A stretch of 6,654 bases of DNA from Clostridia bacterium (GTDB lineage: Bacteria; Bacillota; Clostridia; Peptostreptococcales; Anaerovoracaceae), in NCBI GenBank assembly GCA_024682015.1, contig JAIKZT010000196.1, positions 1-6,654 of the forward strand, written 5' to 3'. Numbering within the stretch: position 1 is the first letter of the stretch; every line of letters begins with the position of its first letter. Positions 1 through 6,202 of this stretch are shown piece after piece. Under the pieces are notes generated by a model. The model saw nothing but the letters and a program-made list of their open reading frames with translations. It had not been told where the DNA came from and did not search any database. Both the position numbers and the translations under genes were made by a program.

Positions 1-1608
1 CTCGTGGCAGTCCTCGCCGTCGATGATGACCGCCTTGCAGCCCTTGTTCGCCGCGAATTCCACGGCGTCCACGAGATTCTGCGGGTCAAGCTCGTAGCCT
101 GCTGCCGCGATGCCGATGACGGGCACCTTGGGCGCAACCGGCGCAGCAGCCTTCTTTTCGTCCTTCTTCGTGTTCGCCTGGACGAGGAACGAGATGCCGT
201 CGAACAGGTTCGTCATGCGGCCGAGGAACAGCGAGCCCTTGCCGATGATCATGGCGTTCTTCGTCTTGCCCGCCATGATGGATTCGCGCGCGTAGCCCAG
301 GTAAGGCACGCCCGAGGGAATGTGGCCCTGCGTGGGCGCGTAGCCCTTCAGGCCGTGCTCCTTCACGAAGCCGGGCAGATCCTTGCGCTCCATCTGGCCC
401 AGTTTGACCCCCAGAGCGCCGATCATCTTATAGTTCGACTCGGGCACGTCCCCCGCTCCCGCGGGCTTCGTGATGTCCGGGTTCTGCATCTCGGGCGAGA
501 ACTTATCTACGTCGAGGACCGTCATGCCGGCCTCAGCCAGCGGATCCGTAACGAGGGAACTGATGACCGCCTGCGGCGCGGAACCGGTGCCGACCTTGTG
601 GCGTCCGACGATGTCCGTATTGATCTCGGGGCTCTTGCCGTCGTTCTCGGAAATGAGTACGGCAAAACCGCCCAGGCAGTCTTCCAGGATGGGCAGGCCC
701 TTCTTCACGTGGTCCTTGCCGTTCATGCCCAGCTTGGCCGTGCAGCCGCCGCCGGCGACGACGACGTTTCTGAACGTCCCCGCCTTGACGAGCGAAGCCG
801 CTTCAACGCATGCGTGAGCGGGACCCGCGCAGAAACCTCTCGTATCGGATCCGGTCGCGTTCGTCAGCCCCGCGATCTCCGCGGCAGCCTTGGCGAAGTT
901 GCCGCCGCCGCGCTGGTTCATGTCACCGCAGGCCTCTTCGGAGCAGTCGATGATGTAGTCCACATCCGCCGGATCGATGCCGGCGTTGTGCACGAGGTGC
1001 AGGATGGATAAGACCTCGGAAGCCTTGGAAACAAGGTTTTCGAAGATGACGTGCGCCGACAGGTTCGCGTCGACGTCGTGGGCGCGCTTTACATAACCTA
1101 CGGTTTTGTCATTCACGATCAGGGGTTCCGCGTGCTCTTCTTCCACGAAGTGCTTCACGTCGTCCGCGTCCACGCCTTCCTTGATGAGGTTCAGAATGGA
1201 GTCGTTCATCAGCGGATGAGCCGCCAGGCGCGGCTTGACCTCCGCGACGAAGGCCTTGTCCAGCCGGACCAGGTCGAACACGTCGCTTGCCTGCATCAGC
1301 AGGACGAATTCGTCTTCGGGCATGATCTCGCCGAACTTGCCGAAGCGCTGGGGCTTTTCGACTTTTTTATCCGCCCAGGGTTCGGGAATGGCCGCCAGCT
1401 CATCGATGGGAAGGTTGCCAATGTAGGTCTGGTTGGGCGGATACGCAAGGCAGTCCTCGTAGGACCGCATGTGGGAAGGCATTTCCTTCAGATACTCGGA
1501 ATCGGGGTTGACGACTCTCTCTGTCGTCTGGGTCGTTCCATGGTGCATGACCATGCCGGGCACGTGGACCAGGACATAGCCTGCCCCTTTGATGACGCTG
1601 TAGCTCAT
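1..1608 (-). CDS. grdC: Glycine reductase component C beta subunit GrdC, 3' end beyond the window
   Basis: GrdC is the thiolase/FabH-like subunit of component C. It takes the acetyl unit from carboxymethylated GrdA as an enzyme thioester and, with GrdD, releases it as acetyl phosphate. The frame opens at ATG 1608 and stays open for 536 codons to base 1 with no stop. The N-terminus MSYSVIKGAGYVLVHVPGMV and GTTQTTE (about 24-30) are typical of the family. RGFCAGPAHACVEAASLVKAG (about 257-277) resembles the active-site region of FabH-type ketoacyl synthases, making Cys260 the best candidate nucleophile. DCLGGFAVLIS (about 310-320) is like their glycine-rich strand. The reductase-like part ends near residue 478; then comes a Lys/Ala/Pro-rich linker (about 480-496) and a new segment, VPVIGIAAAGYELDPQNLVD onward. 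This tail is longer than I expect for GrdC (roughly 510-530 residues) and could be an extension or the start of a fused GrdD-like domain. Confidence 0.95.
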   Translation of the reverse strand, partial: MSYSVIKGAGYVLVHVPGMVMHHGTTQTTERVVNPDSEYLKEMPSHMRSYEDCLAYPPNQTYIGNLPIDELAAIPEPWADKKVEKPQRFGKFGEIMPEDEFVLLMQASDVFDLVRLDKAFVAEVKPRLAAHPLMNDSILNLIKEGVDADDVKHFVEEEHAEPLIVNDKTVGYVKRAHDVDANLSAHVIFENLVSKASEVLSILHLVHNAGIDPADVDYIIDCSEEACGDMNQRGGGNFAKAAAEIAGLTNATGSDTRGFCAGPAHACVEAASLVKAGTFRNVVVAGGGCTAKLGMNGKDHVKKGLPILEDCLGGFAVLISENDGKSPEINTDIVGRHKVGTGSAPQAVISSLVTDPLAEAGMTVLDVDKFSPEMQNPDITKPAGAGDVPESNYKMIGALGVKLGQMERKDLPGFVKEHGLKGYAPTQGHIPSGVPYLGYARESIMAGKTKNAMIIGKGSLFLGRMTNLFDGISFLVQANTKKDEKKAAAPVAPKVPVIGIAAAGYELDPQNLVDAVEFAANKGCKAVIIDGEDCHE

Positions 1609-1624
1609 AAACTTGAATTCCTTT
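1609..1624 (-). promoter_or_regulatory. Weak ribosome binding site of grdC
   Basis: AAAGGA (1624-1619) lies ten bases before the grdC ATG (1608-1606). It is shorter and further away than the AGGAGG sites of grdX, grdB and grdA. An in-frame TGA at 1626-1624 excludes a longer N-terminus. The weak site and the preceding hairpin both suggest lower GrdC output. Confidence 0.55.
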
Positions 1625-1669
1625 CAACAAAAACACAAACGGCGGGCGGGCTTTGCGCCTGGCCCGCCG
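1622..1669 (-). terminator. Terminator-like hairpin between grdA and grdC
   Basis: On the minus strand CGGCGGGC (1669-1662) pairs perfectly with GCCCGCCG (1647-1640), an 8-bp stem entirely of G-C pairs. A 7-bp alternative register uses GCCCGCC at 1651-1645. It is followed by TTTGTGTTTTTGTTG (1639-1625). This has the form of an intrinsic terminator, though the U-tract is interrupted by G. Because grdC lies 14 bases further on with its ribosome site at once after the U-tract, the hairpin more likely gives partial termination or a processed 3' end than a full stop. It would make grdA and upstream genes more abundant than grdC. Confidence 0.65.
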
Positions 1670-1682
1670 CTGCTTTACCTGC

Positions 1683-1697
1683 TAACCGTTTCGGTTA
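1683..1697 (-). repeat. Small hairpin over the grdA stop codon
   Basis: TAACCG (1683-1688) and CGGTTA (1692-1697) are perfect 6-bp arms around a 3-base loop; one arm contains the TAA stop of grdA. It lies just before the larger terminator-like hairpin. It may be incidental or help define the mRNA end. Confidence 0.4.
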
Positions 1698-2156
1698 CAG
1701 CTGGTCTCTGATGGCGTTCATCTCGCTGCAGATATCATCCACATCGAGGACCATCTCCATCATCGAGATCTGCTCGTCATAGACGTCAGGGTCGAATTCG
1801 GCTTTGACTTCGGGTTCACATACGTGATAAACAGTGAGTCCCAACGAGACTCCCGCCAAAGGACCTGCGAAGGTCGGGTCACCCAGCGTAACGGTCTCGG
1901 CCGCGAGGCCTGCCGCTTCTCCTTCGGCTGCGCCGAGGAGCACGACGACGTTGTCCGCGCCGTACTGTTCGCTGAATTCCTTCACTCTCTTCTGATTCTC
2001 CAGGTCCATGGCACCTGCGGCCGTTCAGACGAAGCACTCTGTCGATGCGAAGACGACCTCCGCGCCGGCAGATTCCGCGCAAGCGGCGATTGCAGGACCC
2101 GGAATGCCATCGCGATCTCCGATGATGATGACTTTCTTACCCTGTAAGATTGCCAT
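1695..2156 (-). CDS. grdA: Glycine reductase selenoprotein A, GrdA (UGA = Sec44)
   Basis: Selenoprotein A is the small, shared carrier of the reductase. Its selenocysteine takes the carboxymethyl group from component B as Se-carboxymethylselenocysteine and delivers it to component C, ending oxidised and re-reduced by thioredoxin. The frame runs from ATG 2156 through TGA at 2027-2025 (codon 44) to TAA at 1697-1695, 153 residues in all, a normal family length of about 150-160. The hallmark CFVU motif is C41-F-V-U44, followed by TAAGAMDLENQKRVKEF. Upstream lies VIIIGDRDGIPGPA; later blocks such as VVVLLGAAEGEAAG and TFAGPLAGVSLGLTVYH also fit GrdA. AGGAGG (2169-2164) sits seven bases before the ATG. 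A naive call would lose the first 49 residues and start at Met50. A small hairpin covers the stop codon and a terminator-like hairpin follows, so grdA may end many of the transcripts. Confidence 0.97.
2001..2024 (-). promoter_or_regulatory. Candidate bacterial SECIS hairpin in grdA
   Basis: Just after the UGA (2027-2025), CAGGT (2017-2013) pairs with ACCTG (2005-2001) around a 7-base loop, GCCATGG, that starts with G. The loop begins 13 bases after the UGA. The position inside the coding sequence and the G-first apical loop fit a bacterial SECIS for SelB. The hairpin is seen; its function follows from the established GrdA selenocysteine. Confidence 0.65.
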
Positions 2157-2196
2157 TTGCATCCCTCCTTGTTCAGTTAGTGGTAACGGTTATTAG

Positions 2197-2216
2197 CAAA
2201 AGCCGCGAAGCTTTCG
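2197..2216 (-). repeat. Hairpin in the trxA-grdA gap
   Basis: The minus strand CGAAAGC (2216-2210), loop TTCGCG (2209-2204), GCTTTTG (2203-2197) forms a 7-bp stem with one G-U pair. Alternative outer pairing, TAACG (2219-2215) with CGTTA (2188-2184), is possible. There is no U-run after it. It sits 5 bases after the trxA stop and well before the grdA ribosome site AGGAGG (2169-2164, seven bases before ATG). Possible mRNA processing or stability element; weaker than the trxB-trxA hairpin. Confidence 0.45.
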
Positions 2217-2221
2217 TTAAC

Positions 2222-2539
2222 TCAGCAATACTTCTTGACCATCGCCTCGACGTTCTCGGGCGTGGCATCGTCCTTGACGAGTTCGTCCACCTTGGCGCCG
2301 TCCTTGTAGACGGTGATGGTGGGCAGGCCCAGGACCTTCTGGCCGATGGCGAGGCGTCTGGCTTTCGACGTGTTGATCGAGCAGAACTTCAGCTTGTCGC
2401 CGTACTGATCGGCCAGCGCGTGTACGTGGGGCATGAGCGCGGCGCAGGGCACGCAGCCGTCTCCGTAGAAGTCCACGAGGACGTAACCTTCCGCCTGAAG
2501 CACTTCCGCCTCAAATGTAGTCTTGTCTAATTCCAGCAT
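2222..2539 (-). CDS. trxA: Glycine-reductase-associated thioredoxin (CVPC active site)
   Basis: This 105-residue single-domain thioredoxin carries electrons from TrxB to oxidised selenoprotein A. The active site is GCVPC at residues 28-32 (redox Cys29 and Cys32) instead of the usual WCGPC; I recall this CVPC form from thioredoxins of glycine-reducing anaerobes. The cis-proline loop GLPT (Pro73) and the segment TVYKDGAKVDELV fit the thioredoxin fold. I start at ATG 2539 (MLELDKTTF), giving a normal length, because AGGAG lies nine bases upstream; a GTG at 2563 would add eight residues without support. It lies downstream of trxB and upstream of grdA, the trxB-trxA-grdA order known in Eubacterium acidaminophilum. 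The stop is TGA at 2224-2222 directly after a C-terminal Cys105, notable in an operon that reads two other UGAs as selenocysteine, but a stop is the likely reading. Confidence 0.95.
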   Translation of the reverse strand: MLELDKTTFEAEVLQAEGYVLVDFYGDGCVPCAALMPHVHALADQYGDKLKFCSINTSKARRLAIGQKVLGLPTITVYKDGAKVDELVKDDATPENVEAMVKKYC

Positions 2540-2553
2540 TGATTTGATCTCCT
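2540..2553 (-). promoter_or_regulatory. Ribosome binding site deciding the trxA start
   Basis: The minus strand shows AGGAG (2553-2549), nine bases, then ATG at 2539-2537. The upstream in-frame GTG at 2563-2561 has no comparable site and would place this Shine-Dalgarno inside the coding region, so the ATG is preferred. Confidence 0.75.
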
Positions 2554-2563
2554 TTAACAACAC

Positions 2564-2596
2564 AGGGACGCGGGCGCATATCGATGCGCCTTCCCT
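2564..2596 (-). repeat. Intercistronic hairpin between trxB and trxA
   Basis: In the 72-base gap after trxB, GGCGCAT (2573-2579) and ATGCGCC (2584-2590) form perfect 7-bp arms around a 4-base loop. An outer pair, AGGGA (2564-2568) with TCCCT (2592-2596), can extend the stem past a small internal loop. No U-run follows on the transcript, so it is not a classical terminator. It ends shortly before the trxA ribosome site and may stabilise or mark an mRNA end after processing; that role is inferred. Confidence 0.6.
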
Positions 2597-2611
2597 TCCA
2601 TTATCGCAGAA

Positions 2612-3550
2612 CTATGCGAGTTCGTCCACGTATTTCGCAGCCTGCCAGCCGGCGATGGCGCCGTCCGAAGCCGCCGTGACGACCTGGCGCAGCTCCTTGA
2701 CGCGGCAGTCGCCCGCCGCGAAGACGCCGGGGATGTTCGTGCGCATCTCCTGGTCCGTGACGATGTAGCCGCGCTGCATGTCGACCTTGCCTTCGAACAC
2801 CGCGGTCGCGGGTTTGAACCCGATGAAGACGAACACGCCGAAGATGCCGTCGTCTTCATCCGCGACGATCTCGGTCTGCTCGCCTGTCTTCACGTTCTCG
2901 ACGACCATGGAGCTTAAGATGCCGTCGCCTTTGAGTTCCTTGACGACCGTGTCCCACATGAAGAACAGCTTTTCGTTCTTGAAGGCTTTCTCCTGGATGG
3001 ACTTGGCTGCGCGCAGCTCGTTTCTCCTGTGGATGACGGTGACCTTGCGGGCGAACTTCGTGAGGTACATCGCCTCTTCCACGGCCGCGTCGCCGCCGCC
3101 TACCACGTAGACTTCGAAATCCTCGAAGAACGCCGCGTCGCAGGTGGCGCAGTAAGAGACGCCCTTGCCGGTGAACTCCGCTTCGCCGGGGCAGCCGATC
3201 AGGGAGGGCGAAGCGCCCGCAGCGATGATGACCGCCTTAGCCTCGTAGGTCTCCTTATTGCAGACCACGGTCTTGACCGGACCTTCCAGGTTCACCTCTT
3301 TGACCGTGTCCAGCACCTTGTCGCAGCCGAACTTAGCCGCCTGTGCGGAGAAACGCTCGATGAGAGAAGGACCGGATTCGGTCTCCAGACCGCCGGGATA
3401 GTTCTCGATCTCAGCCGTCTGCACGATCTGTCCGCCGTCCTTTTCCTTTTCGATGATGAGCGTGCTCATCCTCGCCCGGCCTGCATACAGACCCGCCGCG
3501 AGCCCCGCAGGACCCGCGCCGATGATGATGATGTCGTACTGTTTTGCCAT
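2612..3550 (-). CDS. trxB: Thioredoxin reductase (NADPH, FAD) of the glycine reductase operon
   Basis: This 312-residue low-molecular-weight thioredoxin reductase passes electrons from NADPH through FAD and a redox disulfide to TrxA. The FAD dinucleotide motif is GAGPAG at residues 11-16, the active-site CATC is at 134-137, and a second nucleotide fold has GGGDAA at 151-156. The HRRNELR segment at 174-180 keeps the HRRxxxR pattern that binds the NADPH 2'-phosphate, as in the E. coli enzyme. The C-terminal FAD motif GVFAAGDC lies at about 275-282. The presence of these NADPH residues argues against a ferredoxin- or flavin-type reductase. The ATG at 3550 is one base after the grdB stop, and its ribosome site GAGGAG (3560-3555) is inside the last grdB codons, so translational coupling is likely. 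Stop TAG at 2614-2612. The enzyme serves re-reduction of GrdA. Confidence 0.96.
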   Translation of the reverse strand: MAKQYDIIIIGAGPAGLAAGLYAGRARMSTLIIEKEKDGGQIVQTAEIENYPGGLETESGPSLIERFSAQAAKFGCDKVLDTVKEVNLEGPVKTVVCNKETYEAKAVIIAAGASPSLIGCPGEAEFTGKGVSYCATCDAAFFEDFEVYVVGGGDAAVEEAMYLTKFARKVTVIHRRNELRAAKSIQEKAFKNEKLFFMWDTVVKELKGDGILSSMVVENVKTGEQTEIVADEDDGIFGVFVFIGFKPATAVFEGKVDMQRGYIVTDQEMRTNIPGVFAAGDCRVKELRQVVTAASDGAIAGWQAAKYVDELA

Positions 3551-3551
3551 G

Positions 3552-4853
3552 TTACTCCTCGAATACTGTCTGTCCGTCCACCGGCGTTTCCAGCGCCTTC
3601 AGCGCGCGGCCGACCAGCTTCTTGCGCAGGTCGTGCTCTTCCTCGTGAGAGAGCGCCGGGTTGCCCAGCGGATGCGGGATTGCGACCGTCGGAACGATCC
3701 TGTTGGCGCCGACGGTGAGAGAGATGGGCACGACCGTGCACATGTGTACCACGGGGATGCCGGCTCTTTCGATTTCCTTGACCATTGTTGCACCGCAACG
3801 TGTACAGGTTCCTCACGTACTGGTGAGGATGACAGCCTGCACGCCGTCCGCGATGAGTTCCTTGCTGAACGTGTCAGCGAACTTCTTGGCGGACGCGACG
3901 GCGGTGCCGTTCCCCACGGTCGCGTAGTAGTAATGGGAAAGCTCGCCGATGCGGCCTTCCTTCTCGAATTCTCTCATGACGTCCACGGGCAGGACTCTGT
4001 TCGGGTCAGCGTTGGCGTAGACCGGGTCGTAGCCGCCGTGAGCCGTCTCGTAGGTCTTGTCCGTCAGGACGTTTACCCCTTCGATGTCGTACTTGCCGTA
4101 GTGGGACGCGGACGAACTCTCGATGTGGTCGGGGTTGCCCTTGGGCACGATGCCGCCGGACGTGACGAGCGCGACCTTGGCGTGCGCCAGATCCGCGACT
4201 GCCGGGTTCGGGGTGACCCTATCGAACTGGGGCATCGGATATTCGGTCTCGAATTCCTCGCCGGCCAGCTTCTTCAGCAGCATGTCCACGGCTCTTGCGG
4301 AGCCTCTCTTCTCTTCGAACAGGCCGACGCGGATGCCGGTGGAGAAATACCCTTCCGCCTTGGCGGAACCGAGCTCTTCACCCTTGGCCATGCGCAGCGC
4401 GACGGGCGCCATCGCGGCGACTGCCTTGCGCATGCCGGCCGCGGAGTCCTTCGTCTGCATGATGATGGTCTTGGAGCGGAACATGTCGACGCCGGGGTTC
4501 TCTTCGTACATGCCGGTGAGCGTGGGGATGCCCAGGCGCGCCTTCACTTCGGATGCCACGGTGCCGCAGGCCACGCCATAACGGCCGGCATTGAACGCGG
4601 GGCCGCAGATGACGATGTCCGGATCTTCTTCCGCGATCAGGGACACGACGGTCTCGATCGCTTCCTTGTTTTCGTTGAAATAGCTGTCGCCGCAGAAGAC
4701 GGTGGCGACGATCTCCGCTTCGCCCTTGAACGCGGCGTTGAACGCCATGCCCGGGCCGACGAATCCCTTCACCTTCTCGGGAGGAATGTTCGCCATGTCT
4801 TCTCCGCCCTTGCCGGCGTAGAACTGGTTGATGTAATGCACAACTTTGATCAT
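3552..4853 (-). CDS. grdB: Glycine reductase component B gamma subunit GrdB, selenoprotein (UGA = Sec347)
   Basis: This is the large selenoprotein subunit of component B, working with processed GrdE to bind glycine and transfer its carboxymethyl group to GrdA. The frame from ATG 4853 runs 346 codons to TGA at 3815-3813 and continues open for 86 more codons to TAA at 3554-3552. The total is 433 residues, close to the family length of about 436. The interrupted motif reads STUGTCTRCGATMVKEIE: Sec347 with Cys350 and Cys353 forms the UxxCxxC active site typical of GrdB. A hairpin suited to SelB recognition follows the UGA. AGGAGG (4867-4862) lies eight bases before the ATG, directly after the grdE stop. 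Naive annotation would give a truncated 346-residue protein plus a false 77-residue gene starting at the internal Met357. trxB starts one base after the stop. Sarcosine and betaine paralogues (GrdF/GrdI type) share the motif, so substrate specificity rests on context. Confidence 0.95.
3787..3812 (-). promoter_or_regulatory. Candidate bacterial SECIS hairpin in grdB
   Basis: After the UGA (3815-3813) the minus strand forms GTTGC (3799-3795), loop GGT (3794-3792), GCAAC (3791-3787). This is a perfect 5-bp upper stem whose loop begins with G and lies 19-21 bases after the UGA. A G at the start of the apical loop and a spacing of this order are features of bacterial SECIS elements read by SelB. 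An outer ACC/GGT pairing (3809-3807 with 3783-3781) could extend it across an internal loop. The same bases encode the CTRC residues. Confidence 0.65.
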
Positions 4854-4869
4854 GTCTGCTTCCTCCTTT

Positions 4870-6150
4870 CTATCTGGCGCTGAATGTGTTGAAGCCCATT
4901 TCGTTCGTGGCGCCGGTGATGACCTGCAGCTCGGCGATGATGGAGCCGTCTTCCTGCAGGGATCCGCTCCAGCCGCCCGCGATCTTGTCCACGTATTCGA
5001 TGTGGCCGATCACCTTGTCCATCTTCGGCAGGTGGATGACGGTGTTGGCGTTGCCGCCGGTGACGCAGGCGTTGGCCGCGACGTCGGCATCCGCGAGGGA
5101 CTGGGACGCGCCGTCCTGGCCGGCGTATTCGTCGGTGATGATGACGGTCTTGACGCCCTTGGCTTCGATCTTCTTGCAGTTCATGATGAGGTCGGTATCG
5201 GGGTTGCCGAAGCCTTCCTGGGAGATGATGGCGCCGTCGAGGCCGAGGTACTCGCACAGCTTGGCGGACCAGTCGGAGGAGCGCTCCTTGTCGGCGAGAT
5301 AGACGTTCTCGTTCGTGATGATGACGCCGACGAAGTTCAGATCCTTGCCGTGGCGGGCGTACAGATCCTCGATGACGGGATTGTTCAGGTGATGATACGT
5401 CGTGTTCTTGTCGCAGGCCGATACGCAGTTGCCGCTGATGATGGCGCCGTCCATGGTCTCCGTGGGATAGATCATGGTCGTGAGGGACTGCTTGGCGTCC
5501 ACGCCGTACACATAGGTGTCGTGCAGCAGGCCCTGGGACTGCAGCATGAGGACGTAGCCCACGCGGGGCAGGTCCGGATACAGCTTGATGCCTTCGGTGA
5601 TGGTCGGCGTCTCGTACGTGCGGATCTCTTCCGCCTCGATGTCCTTGGCGAGTTTGCCGAGGTACGTGGCAGCCTTGAGGCCGGCGAGCCGCACGGCCTT
5701 CTCGTAGGCGTGCTGCAGCGTGCCTTCCACGGGCTCTACGCAGAGCACGAGGTTGTTCAGCTGGGAGAACGGCGTGTACTTCGCGCCTTCACCGCTCATG
5801 TCGATGATCCCTTCCTGGAAGCCGACGATCTTGCCCGTCGTAACGACGGCAGCGCCCTTCAGGACGTTCGTTCTGCCGCTTCCGACGGTCTTGACCTTGG
5901 CCATCCAGCCGGGGAAGACGCCGCCTTCTCCGCTGACCTTGACTCTGGGCTCGATCACGTCTTTTACGGGCGTGATCCGCACAGATTCGCCGGGTCTTGC
6001 GATGTCCAGCTCACAGCTGGCAAGGGTCTCGTCCTCCATGATGAGGGTGCGGAGCTCGTCCTTGTTGACGTACAGGACGCCTCCCTCCACCTTGCTTTCC
6101 GCCGCGAACTGAATATCACAGATCTTGATGATACCCAATTCCAGTTTCAT
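4870..6150 (-). CDS. grdE: Glycine reductase component B proprotein GrdE (pyruvoyl subunit precursor)
   Basis: This 426-residue proprotein is the non-selenium part of substrate-specific component B of glycine reductase. Such proteins are cut in the middle; the new N-terminal cysteine of the downstream chain becomes a pyruvoyl group that binds the glycine amino group as a Schiff base. The conserved site is present at about residues 238-250, ISGNCVSACDKNT, with N241-C242 the likely cleavage point. This would give chains of 241 and 185 residues. The C-terminal part has the family segments ITNENVYLADKERSSDWSAK (about 279-298) and TGGNANTVIHLPKMDKVIGH (about 364-383). The ATG at 6150 has GGAGG seven bases upstream. 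The stop is TAG at 4872-4870, and grdB follows after 16 bases. Paralogues for sarcosine and betaine exist (GrdF, GrdH); glycine is preferred here from the riboswitch, GrdX and GrdB context. Confidence 0.95.
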   Translation of the reverse strand: MKLELGIIKICDIQFAAESKVEGGVLYVNKDELRTLIMEDETLASCELDIARPGESVRITPVKDVIEPRVKVSGEGGVFPGWMAKVKTVGSGRTNVLKGAAVVTTGKIVGFQEGIIDMSGEGAKYTPFSQLNNLVLCVEPVEGTLQHAYEKAVRLAGLKAATYLGKLAKDIEAEEIRTYETPTITEGIKLYPDLPRVGYVLMLQSQGLLHDTYVYGVDAKQSLTTMIYPTETMDGAIISGNCVSACDKNTTYHHLNNPVIEDLYARHGKDLNFVGVIITNENVYLADKERSSDWSAKLCEYLGLDGAIISQEGFGNPDTDLIMNCKKIEAKGVKTVIITDEYAGQDGASQSLADADVAANACVTGGNANTVIHLPKMDKVIGHIEYVDKIAGGWSGSLQEDGSIIAELQVITGATNEMGFNTFSAR

Positions 6151-6180
6151 GTGATTTCCTCCATTTTTGCGGGGAGTACG

Positions 6181-6202
6181 GCTGAAACGCTACCGTTTCA
6201 GC
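6181..6202 (-). repeat. Perfect inverted repeat over the grdX stop codon
   Basis: GCTGAAACG (6181-6189) and CGTTTCAGC (6194-6202) are perfect 9-bp arms around a 4-base loop that includes part of the grdX stop codon. No U-rich run follows in the transcript, so this is not a standard terminator. It could limit decay, mark a processing site or lower readthrough into grdE. The structure is certain as sequence; its role is inferred. Confidence 0.6.

Noticed and set aside
1400..1636. Minus-strand open frame of 78 codons starting MFLLKGIQV
   Set aside because: It overlaps the grdC N-terminal coding region in another frame and has no family resemblance; grdC itself is clear from 1608.
4..1782. Plus-strand open frames at 4-1011 and 1051-1782
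   Set aside because: Both are antisense to grdC (the second also to the end of grdA). The minus-strand grdC frame is continuous and recognisable, which explains them as shadows.
1695..2009. Reading grdA as a 104-residue protein from ATG 2009
   Set aside because: This omits the conserved N-terminus and the CFVU motif. The frame continues upstream through the UGA to a start with a consensus ribosome site at 2156.
2540..2563. GTG at 2563 as the trxA start
   Set aside because: The strong AGGAG at 2553-2549 would then lie inside the gene, and thioredoxin length and N-terminus fit the ATG at 2539.
3552..3785. Separate 77-residue gene starting with MVKEIERAG
   Set aside because: It is the C-terminal part of GrdB beyond the selenocysteine codon, in phase with the upstream frame and matching the family end.
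3453..4883. Long plus-strand open frame of 476 codons
   Set aside because: It lies antisense to grdB and the start of trxB. Its translation is rich in His, Asp, Val, Gly and Arg with no recognisable domain, and it has no ribosome site. It is a shadow of G/C-biased codons on the other strand.
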